A DNA stretch of 38,406 bases. It comes from Pseudanabaena sp. Salubria-1. Its GTDB lineage: Bacteria > Cyanobacteriota > Cyanobacteriia > Pseudanabaenales > Pseudanabaenaceae. This document shows, in pieces, positions 32,821-38,406 of this stretch. The stretch spans positions 1-38,406 of the forward strand of contig JALQCR010000059.1 of the NCBI GenBank assembly GCA_023336205.1, read 5' to 3'. The number at the start of each line of letters is the position of its first letter. Positions within the stretch are counted from its first letter, which is position 1. The notes under the pieces are model-generated. The model was not told the DNA's origin. It saw only the letters and a program-made list of their open reading frames with translations, and ran no database searches. Both the position numbers and the translations under genes were made by a program.

Positions 32821-33003
32821 ATGAGTTTAGAAAATAGAGCTAAAGCAACTGCTAAAAATGTTGAAGGCAAAGTGCAGGAAGCAGTCGGAGATATGACTGG
32901 TGACACTAAAAATCAGGCGGAAGGCAAGGCAAAGCAAGGTGAAGCAAAAGTTCGTCATGCTGCTGAAGATGTCAAAGATGAAGTCAAGAAAGTTATTGAC
33001 TAA
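32821..33003 (+). CDS. CsbD-family stress protein
   Basis: 60 residues: MSLENRAKATAKNVEGKVQE, AVGDMTGDTKNQAEGKAKQG, then EAKVRHAAEDVKDEVKKVID. High Lys/Glu/Ala content, no aromatic core, two similar helical repeats: the CsbD-like fold (general stress protein). Probable role under salt or starvation stress, by family only. ATG at 32821 with GGAG nine bases before is preferred to an ATG four codons earlier (32809). Confidence 0.85.
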   Translation: MSLENRAKATAKNVEGKVQEAVGDMTGDTKNQAEGKAKQGEAKVRHAAEDVKDEVKKVID

Positions 33004-33213
33004 TAGCTTTTTGCTATAGCATCTTGTAGTTCGAGATTGTGTCCACCAAAGTCGGGGGCACAATCTCTTATATCTCGATCGCAATACCAACTCCTGAAAA
33101 TGCAATCGCACTTTCAAAAATCAAAACCCAAATCCAATAAGGTTTTTGATCTATTAAAAATGGCTTTGCTATTTTGAGGAATTGTATAAAATCATTCCAT
33201 CGTAATTGTTTTT
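33004..33213. other. Intergenic stretch, nothing specific
   Basis: 210 bases without a convincing gene. GATTGTGTCCACC / CGGGGGCACAATCTC (about 33034-33068) can pair and may terminate csbD. One HIP1-like site. Confidence 0.4.
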
Positions 33214-33495
33214 ATGACTAAAAAGAAGTTAACAGACAAAGAAATTAACACTGCGATCGCAAAATTACCTGAGTGGAAAGTAGTTAATGGAAAGCTCAAT
33301 AGGGCTTTCAAGTTTGATAGCTTTGTGGCTGCTTTTACCTTTATGACCAAAGTAGCTTTTGCTGCTGACAAGATGGATCATCATCCTGAATTGTTTAATG
33401 TTTATAATCGTGTAGTAATTGATTTAGCTACCCATGATGTAGATGGCATAAGTAATCTAGACATTGATTTAGCCCAAAAAATCAATGATTTATAG
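33214..33495 (+). CDS. phhB: Pterin-4-alpha-carbinolamine dehydratase
   Basis: 93 residues, family length. Motifs: LPEWKVVNGKLNRAFKFDSF, then FMTKVAFAADKMDHHPELFN, VYNRVVIDLATHDVDGISNL. The K-x-x-H-H-P-E-(L)-x-N-V-Y-N active-site motif is complete with its two His residues. It dehydrates carbinolamine pterins in cofactor recycling; in cyanobacteria the pterin is probably made for other uses, including a molybdopterin- or RuBisCO-assembly link of a related protein, which cannot be decided here. The last three codons form part of a perfect 25-bp hairpin. Confidence 0.92.
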   Translation: MTKKKLTDKEINTAIAKLPEWKVVNGKLNRAFKFDSFVAAFTFMTKVAFAADKMDHHPELFNVYNRVVIDLATHDVDGISNLDIDLAQKINDL

Positions 33496-33539
33496 ATTAG
33501 ATAGGTAGTGCTTTGCACTACCTATCTAATCTATAAATC
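33487..33539. terminator. Hairpin terminator overlapping the phhB end, apex GCTTTGC
   Basis: Perfect 25-bp stem (33487-33511 with 33515-33539), TTT loop. The left arm contains GAT TTA TAG, the last two codons and stop of phhB. Confidence 0.8.
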
Positions 33540-33621
33540 CAAATGTCTTTAGCTGAAATTGAATCACTTCTTTATTGTCCTTGAACTTCTATCCCTTCAC
33601 TCGAACTAAAAAGAGAAAATC

Positions 33622-33774
33622 ATGTTAAATCTAATCTGGACTGGCGTTGGTGTACTTCTTATTCTCTGGGTTTTAGGATTCTCTATTAATATTGGTGGCG
33701 GCTTAATCCATATACTTTTGGTTTTAGCAGTTATTGGGGTTGTCTACAACTTATTGATAGGGCGAGCAGCTTAA
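33622..33774 (+). CDS. lmo0937-like membrane miniprotein
   Basis: 50 residues: MLNLIWTGVGVLLILWVLGF, SINIGGGLIHILLVLAVIGV, VYNLLIGRAA. Two hydrophobic helices separated by Gly-rich INIGGGLIH: typical of the tiny lmo0937/DUF5670-type proteins. Start ATG 33622; a purine-rich AAGAGAAAAT lies before it. Too short for simple gene finders. Function unknown, probably stress-linked as for other members. Confidence 0.75.
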   Translation: MLNLIWTGVGVLLILWVLGFSINIGGGLIHILLVLAVIGVVYNLLIGRAA

Positions 33775-33810
33775 TCTACCAATATTCATCGTAGTTTACC
33801 AGTTTATATT

Positions 33811-33863
33811 ATATAGAGATTAGGATAGACAGCGTGAAACGCTGTCTATCCTAATCTCTATAT
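33811..33863. terminator. 24-bp hairpin
   Basis: ATATAGAGATTAGGATAGAC then AGCG pairs perfectly with its complement across TGAAA (33835-33839). Probable terminator of the miniprotein gene. Confidence 0.7.
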
Positions 33864-33878
33864 CTTGCCATCTTTGTT

Positions 33879-33913
33879 ATAAAAGTGGCGACGCTTCGCG
33901 TCGCCACTTTTAT
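33879..33913. repeat. 16-bp hairpin, apex CGCTTCGCG
   Basis: ATAAAAGTGGCGACGC pairs perfectly with GCGTCGCCACTTTTAT across TTC. Second of three adjacent hairpins between the miniprotein and the MFS remnant. Same apex class as 515 and 14175. Confidence 0.7.
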
Positions 33914-33974
33914 TTGTTTTTTATATCCTAAGCAAACCTTTTATTGCTATATAACAAGCCCAGTAAGGTTCTTA

Positions 33975-34005
33975 ATCAACTAAATGGCAAAGCCATTTAG
34001 TTGAT
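33975..34005. terminator. 14-bp hairpin, apex GCAAAGC
   Basis: ATCAACTAAATGGC pairs with GCCATTTAGTTGAT across AAA, five bases before the stop codon of the MFS gene on the minus strand. Confidence 0.7.
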
Positions 34006-34010
34006 AGATA

Positions 34011-34960
34011 TTATTTTTCCTGAACAAATAGTAAAGGAATAAGAGCTATTAAACGCAAAATTGCGGAGAGAAAAAATACCCCAAAGATTCCTTCGTAGTG
34101 AGCGCTCTGCGCTAAAACCCCACCTACTGTCGTTCCTAGAGCGCTGCCTATACCTGCGATCGCTGAAGCGATCGCAAAGAACGTTGCATGATGTTGAATC
34201 GGGGCGATTGCAATCTGGATATTATTACTTCCTAAATCAATTGCAGCCCAAGTTCCTCCCAAAAAGAGATGGAATACTAGTAAATAGATCCATAGTTGTG
34301 ATTGGACTTGGGCAATTCCAGTAAACAACCAAAATAATGGCATAATCGCGATCGCTAGTCCAGCAAATATTAATAAAGGTCGATTACCAATACGATCGCT
34401 TAACTTTCCCCATACTAATAACATCAGCATATTTGCACCACTGCCTAGACTGTTAAATAGAGTTACCCAAGTTATATCAACACCAAGATTTTCTAACATA
34501 TAAAGATTGAAAAATGGCGTACTGAGATTAACTGCAAATCCCCAGAGGGCGAAATAGATTAGAAAAACAATCAGATTGCGATCTTTAAATGGAGAGATTA
34601 AATTACTAATCAAACTATTGAATAGAGCTGCAAAATAATTCGGTTGATTACTTTCAGGCTCTTTTTCTACGTGACAGGCAATTTTATATTTTTGAGGATT
34701 AATATCTATCATGAATTGCTGACAGGCTAAACTCGCTAAACCTGCGAGGATGCTAATACTTAAAACAATGCCATAACCTGCGATCGCACCACCTTGCCAA
34801 TAGGAAACAACAAAACTCGCGATCGGTAGACAGAGCAGACTCACGATATTACTGACAACATTGCGAATGCTGTAATATCGTCCACGCAGTTTTGATGGAA
34901 CTAATGCCGCCAGCCAACTCATCCAAGAAGCGCTACCCAGCGCCGCAAAAATGCTAGAAG
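34011..34960 (-). pseudogene. MFS transporter, 5'-truncated by IS30
   Basis: The frame is open from the IS edge at 34960 (SSIFAALGSASWMSWLAALV) to the stop at 34011, about 316 codons. LVPSKLRGRYYSIRN is the typical MFS loop 2-3/ fourth-helix context, so the first 100 or so residues (about three helices) are missing. The remainder has about eight helices with another R-x-G-x-R/D pattern (WGKLSDRIGNRPLLIF). The missing 5' end is not on the other side of the IS, where a leucine-rich-repeat tail is found instead. Possibly expressed from the internal ATG 34922, but unlikely to work as a transporter. Confidence 0.8.
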
Positions 34961-36047
34961 CGCCAATTCAAGGATGAAATGCAACGGGTTCTGATGAAGC
35001 AAAGAATACTTCGTAAGGAGTACGATAGTCAAGTGATTTTCTGGGTCTGTGATTGATCAAATTCACTGCCTTCTGAAAGTCCTCTTCTTTCACGATTTTA
35101 AAGTTTGTACTTTTGGGATAGAACTCTCTAATTAATCCATTGGTGTGTTCATTCAATCCACGTTCCCATGAATGATATGGATTCGCAAAGAAGGTCTCTA
35201 GTTTCAATCTTTCAGATAGCTTCTCATGCCCACAGAATTCTCTTCCATTATCAAAGGTCATTGTCTTTCGAGATGTTGATTCTATAGGCTCAAATAGATT
35301 GAATGTCACTCTGTTTATCTCATCCATCGTCTTGTTCTTAGCTAGTCCAGCAAGTAAATACTTCGATGCTTTATCAACATGCGTAACTACGATACCTGTG
35401 TGGTTGCACCCGATTACCGTATCACTTTCCCAATGTCCAATCTCTGTTTTTAAATCTGCAATCTTCGGTCGATTCTCTATCCCTACCCTATTGGGAATGC
35501 CACCTCGCTTCTGATGGCGACCTTTGCGCCTTCGTTGCTTTTGCTTCTGCCTCAGATATTGTTGATATATTCCCATCTCTTGATGGTTTGCATAGATCAT
35601 CAGATAAATCGTCTCATAGCTGATTTTACCTAGCCCCTCCCTTTCCATTCTCCCTGCTAGTTGCTCTGGGCTGTGGTGTTGCTCTAACCGTTGTTTGACT
35701 TCGGCGATCGTCTCAGCACTGATGCTCTGAAATCTTACCTTTGCTTGTTTCCGTCTTGCTTTCATCAGGGCAACCGCAGTATCTGGCAAATAGCCAATCT
35801 GTCGCTCGTCTGTATTGCGCGATAACTCTCTTGAAATCGTACTTTTGTTTCGCTTCAAGCGACGACCTATCTCTGATACAGATAATTGCTCAATTACTCT
35901 TAGTTTATACAGTTCACTTCTTTCTGTGGTGGTAAGATGGACAAAGCTCATGAGGGTATCCTAATTATTGTGATTAATATCAGAATATCCTTATGAGTCC
36001 CTTTACGCAAAGATCTCTAGGTGTTGCATTTCATCCTTGAATTGGCG
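34961..36047 (-). mobile_element. IS30-family insertion sequence, copy 2
   Basis: 1087 bp, opposite orientation to copy 1 (16559-17645). Terminal repeats again begin CGCCAATTCAAGGATGAAAT and end reversed at 36047. No target duplication (AAG before, AAC after). One base difference from copy 1 was noticed: 35316 corresponds to 17290 (Ile ATA against ATC). Confidence 0.9.
34968..35951 (-). CDS. IS30-family transposase, copy 2
   Basis: 327 residues, protein sequence the same as copy 1 (HTH with LSVSEIGRRLKRNKSTISRE; DDE in GHWESDTVIG, TFDNGREF and NEHTNGLIREF). Intact. Its direction is away from dnaK and towards the MFS remnant. The near-identity of both copies implies recent transposition or gene conversion. 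Confidence 0.95.
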   Translation of the reverse strand: MSFVHLTTTERSELYKLRVIEQLSVSEIGRRLKRNKSTISRELSRNTDERQIGYLPDTAVALMKARRKQAKVRFQSISAETIAEVKQRLEQHHSPEQLAGRMEREGLGKISYETIYLMIYANHQEMGIYQQYLRQKQKQRRRKGRHQKRGGIPNRVGIENRPKIADLKTEIGHWESDTVIGCNHTGIVVTHVDKASKYLLAGLAKNKTMDEINRVTFNLFEPIESTSRKTMTFDNGREFCGHEKLSERLKLETFFANPYHSWERGLNEHTNGLIREFYPKSTNFKIVKEEDFQKAVNLINHRPRKSLDYRTPYEVFFASSEPVAFHP

Positions 36048-36247
36048 AACCTTTAGCAGGTCTAACCCAGTTAAGAGGACTAAGCTTGCATAACAATCAA
36101 ATTGCCAATATCCAACCTTTGGCTGGTTTAAAAAAGCTAGAGCAGTTAGTTGTCTCCAAAAATAAAATTAAGAGTCGAGTTTGTCCAGTCAGCCCTCAAA
36201 GCATCTGTGAATTTGAAGGCTCTGAGGGAGCAAGACGAATTTTTTAA
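36048..36247 (+). pseudogene. 3' tail of a leucine-rich-repeat protein
   Basis: Right after the IS the frame reads PLAGLTQLRGLSLHNNQIAN, IQPLAGLKKLEQLVVSKNKI and KSRVCPVSPQSICEF, ending in a stop (TAA, 36245-36247). Two 22-residue repeats of the internalin-like type (L..L..L.L..N.I.(D/N)I.PL..L) are visible, then a Cys-containing cap. Start and earlier repeats are absent; the other side of the IS is an unrelated MFS remnant on the opposite strand. Confidence 0.75.
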
Positions 36248-36268
36248 AATTTAGCTCGATTCAAAAAC

Positions 36269-36307
36269 AAAAAAGAGGGTGAGCGCATAGTGCTCACCCT
36301 CTTTTTT
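36269..36307. terminator. Bidirectional terminator between LRR tail and dnaK
   Basis: AAAAAAGAGGGTGAGC pairs with GCTCACCCTCTTTTTT across GCATAGT. The A- and T-tracts on both sides make it suitable for both convergent transcripts; it lies eight bases from the dnaK stop codon. Confidence 0.85.
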
Positions 36308-36315
36308 AGAATTAA

Positions 36316-38217
36316 CTATTTCGACTCTGTAAAATCAGCATCGATGACATCATCATCGCCACTTGCAGCATCCTTAGTTCCGTCTTCAGGAGCAGCGCCA
36401 GAAGGAGCCTCGCCGCCGCCTTGCTGATAGACAGAAGAGCTAAGTGCATACAAAGCTTGCTTCAACTCTTCAGTTTGAGCTGCGATCGCTTCATGATCGT
36501 CTTTAGCAATTACTTCACGCAATCTCTTGACTAGACCTTCGATCTTCGTCTTGTCTGCTTCAGGAACCTTGTCTCCAAGATCCTTGATTTGCTTCTCAGC
36601 TTGGTAAGCAAGAGAGTCAGCTTGATTCTTCGCTTCGATGCGATCACGCTTCTCTTTGTCAGTAGATGCATTACGCTCAGCTTCGTTAACCATGCGTTCC
36701 ACTTCATCCTTAGGTAAGGTCGAAGCACCAGAGATTGAAAGAGTTTGAATCTTACCAGTACCCTTGTCCTTAGCAGTTACTGACAATAGTCCGTTAGCAT
36801 CAATGTCAAATACAACTTCGATTTGAGGTACGCCACGAGGAGCAGGAGGAATTCCGTCTAAACGGAAGGTTCCCAAGCTCTTGTTGTCGTTAGACATTTC
36901 ACGTTCGCCTTGAAGAACATGAATCTCAACATTGCTTTGTCCATCAACCGCAGTCGAGAAGACTTCAGACTTCTTAGTAGGAACAGTGGTGTTACGTGGA
37001 ATGATTTTGGTCATTACGCCACCCAAGGTTTCAACACCAAGTGATAGAGGAGTTACGTCAAGCAAGAGAATGTCTTTAACTTCACCAGCCAATACGCCAG
37101 CTTGAACAGCTGCGCCGATCGCAACGACTTCATCGGGGTTAACGCTTTGGTTAGGATCTTTGCCAAGAATCTTCTTAACAACTTCTTGTACCGCAGGAAT
37201 ACGGGTCGAACCACCAACAAGAACAACTTCATCGATTTTTGATTTGTCGATTTTGGCATCACGGACTGCTTGCTCGACAGGAATACGGCAGCGATCGATT
37301 AGATCAGAGCATAGTTCTTCAAACTTGGCGCGAGTCAGTGTGGTGTCAAGGTGCTTAGGTCCGTCTTGAGTTGCGGTAATGAAAGGTAGGTTGATTTCAG
37401 TTTGAGTAACGCTAGAAAGTTCAATCTTCGCTTTTTCAGCAGCTTCAGTCAAACGTTGCAGTGCTTGCTTATCTTTGCGAAGATCAATGCCTTCAGCCGA
37501 TTGGAACTGATTAGCAAGGAAGTCTACGATCTTCTTATCAAAGTCGTCACCACCGAGATGAGTGTCACCACTGGTGGACATTACTTCAAACACACCGTCG
37601 CCGACTTCAAGGATCGATACGTCAAACGTACCGCCACCAAGGTCAAATACGAGAATGGTTTCATTAGTCTTGCTATCTAGACCATAAGCCAGAGCTGCTG
37701 CGGTTGGCTCGTTGATGATGCGGAGAACTTCTACGCCTGCAATTTTGCCAGCATCTTTGGTGGCTTGACGTTGCGAATCATTGAAATATGCAGGAACGGT
37801 GATAACCGCTTGTGTGACGGTTTCGCCTAAATATTTGCTAGCGTCGTCAACTAACTTACGCAATACTTGAGCAGAAATTTCTTCGGGTGCAAACTGTTTG
37901 CTAACTGCAGGTGCGTCGATCTTGACGTTTTCACCTACTTTCAAAACTTTGTAGGCGACTTGCTTGGATTCCCCACTAACTTCGTCATAACGTCTGCCGA
38001 TAAAGCGCTTTACTGAATAAAAGGTGTTGTCGGTGTTCATTACTGCTTGACGCTTAGCAATTTGTCCAACTAAGCGATCGCCATTTTTGGCATAAGCAAC
38101 AACTGAGGGGGTGGTACGGAAGCCTTCGGCGTTTGCAATCACCGTTGGCTTGCCCCCTTCCATGACGGCGACGACTGAGTTTGTCGTACCTAAGTCGATT
38201 CCAACTACTTTAGCCAT
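36316..38217 (-). CDS. dnaK: Chaperone protein DnaK (Hsp70)
   Basis: 633 residues, complete. ATPase domain: VVGIDLGTTNSVVAVMEGG, GQIAKRQAVMN, VITVPAYFNDSQRQATKDAG, INEPTAAALAYG, FDLGGGTFDVSIL, VLVGGSTRIPAVQ. The linker DILLLDVTPLSLGVET is followed by the substrate-binding domain and a helical lid. The C-terminus is Gly/Ala/Asp-rich (APEDGTKDAASGDDDVIDAD) and ends DADFTESK. Length and ending fit the essential DnaK2-type cyanobacterial protein, though paralogue choice needs alignment. Acts with DnaJ and GrpE, absent from the window. ATG at 38217 has AGGAG ten bases upstream. No CIRCE heat-shock operator is evident in 38218-38340. Confidence 0.97.
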   Translation of the reverse strand: MAKVVGIDLGTTNSVVAVMEGGKPTVIANAEGFRTTPSVVAYAKNGDRLVGQIAKRQAVMNTDNTFYSVKRFIGRRYDEVSGESKQVAYKVLKVGENVKIDAPAVSKQFAPEEISAQVLRKLVDDASKYLGETVTQAVITVPAYFNDSQRQATKDAGKIAGVEVLRIINEPTAAALAYGLDSKTNETILVFDLGGGTFDVSILEVGDGVFEVMSTSGDTHLGGDDFDKKIVDFLANQFQSAEGIDLRKDKQALQRLTEAAEKAKIELSSVTQTEINLPFITATQDGPKHLDTTLTRAKFEELCSDLIDRCRIPVEQAVRDAKIDKSKIDEVVLVGGSTRIPAVQEVVKKILGKDPNQSVNPDEVVAIGAAVQAGVLAGEVKDILLLDVTPLSLGVETLGGVMTKIIPRNTTVPTKKSEVFSTAVDGQSNVEIHVLQGEREMSNDNKSLGTFRLDGIPPAPRGVPQIEVVFDIDANGLLSVTAKDKGTGKIQTLSISGASTLPKDEVERMVNEAERNASTDKEKRDRIEAKNQADSLAYQAEKQIKDLGDKVPEADKTKIEGLVKRLREVIAKDDHEAIAAQTEELKQALYALSSSVYQQGGGEAPSGAAPEDGTKDAASGDDDVIDADFTESK

Positions 38218-38340
38218 AAGGCTTCTAACTCCTGAGTTTTATTAATCTTTAGTCTCATACAAGATTAACCACTTTTCCCGATTAGCACATCAGGGGGACT
38301 CTACCTAATCTGGTAGGGTTTCCCGTACAATCAGCAGATC

Positions 38341-38406
38341 TATGCGTTGTTTTGTGGGCGTAGGGGGGGCAAAAAACCCCGGAGTTTAAATGGGGGGGGA
38401 ACCGAT
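38341..38406. other. Low-quality window end
   Basis: Runs of seven G, six A and eight G in 65 bases (GTAGGGGGGGCAAAAAACCCC then AAATGGGGGGGGA in the plus strand) resemble the left end of the window and probably mark a contig edge. Treat single-base content here as unreliable. Confidence 0.5.

Noticed and set aside
16559..36047. Simple inversion between the IS30 copies as the only event
   Set aside because: Putting the segment in the other orientation does not join the MFS, DUF2807-like or leucine-rich-repeat remnants to any 5' half in the window.
38218..38340. CIRCE operator upstream of dnaK
   Set aside because: No TTAGCACTC-N9-GAGTGCTAA palindrome is visible; only a single TTAGCAC half-like string occurs.

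Overview
The window looks like chromosomal DNA from a filamentous or unicellular cyanobacterium, most like Pseudanabaena (genus is inference). The octamer GCGATCGC (HIP1) is very frequent, base composition is AT-rich, and there are cyanobacterial-type genes (a CRR7-like NDH-1 assembly protein, a 634-residue-class DnaK, several conserved cyanobacterial hypothetical proteins). Both ends are homopolymer-rich (A, G and C runs) and look like contig edges of low quality. No rRNA, tRNA or CRISPR array was seen.

Layout. 1-4.7 kb: a small hypothetical protein, a PhzF-family protein, a lipoprotein and dihydroorotase (pyrC). Upstream of pyrC lies an unknown gene cut in two by an IS4-like element (4709-6013). 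6.2-7.5 kb: a ribbon-helix-helix-like small protein and an RlaP-type nucleotidyltransferase in a tight pair. 7.7-13.0 kb: two C5-cytosine methyltransferases, each facing a tail-to-tail restriction-endonuclease-like gene. Both methyltransferases are intact. Both nuclease genes are broken, one by an IS that can be excised in silico to restore a 288-codon frame, the other by one extra G. 13.1-16.5 kb: scpB, crr7-like, a SAM methyltransferase, a low-molecular-weight phosphatase-like protein and a TVP38/DedA-like membrane protein. 16.6-36.0 kb: a 17.3-kb segment bracketed by two almost identical inverted IS30-family copies. Three of the four IS flanks carry genes that have lost their 5' parts (a DUF2807-like tail, an MFS transporter, a leucine-rich-repeat tail). 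Between them are a three-gene membrane operon, PPK2, a GH65 phosphorylase fused to beta-phosphoglucomutase, a frameshifted AI-2E family transporter, a VapBC-like pair, a diguanylate cyclase, DUF1345, YggT, a fatty acid hydroxylase family protein, CsbD, a pterin dehydratase and an lmo0937-like miniprotein. 36.3-38.2 kb: dnaK.

The non-coding DNA has three notable repeat systems. The first is a family of long near-perfect hairpins with the apex GC-RAA-GC (or complement), many directly at gene ends and several including the stop codon in the stem; one has an expanded run of 33 C at its apex. The second is HIP1-bounded dispersed modules, two of which are fused to decayed copies of part of the 56-residue gene at 18481. 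The third is a 165-bp MITE with 16-bp terminal inverted repeats and a 6-bp target duplication.

The main biological story is genome decay by small mobile elements in a defence-gene neighbourhood: restriction has been lost twice while protective methylation has been kept. Functions are assigned from motifs read by eye; no database search was possible.
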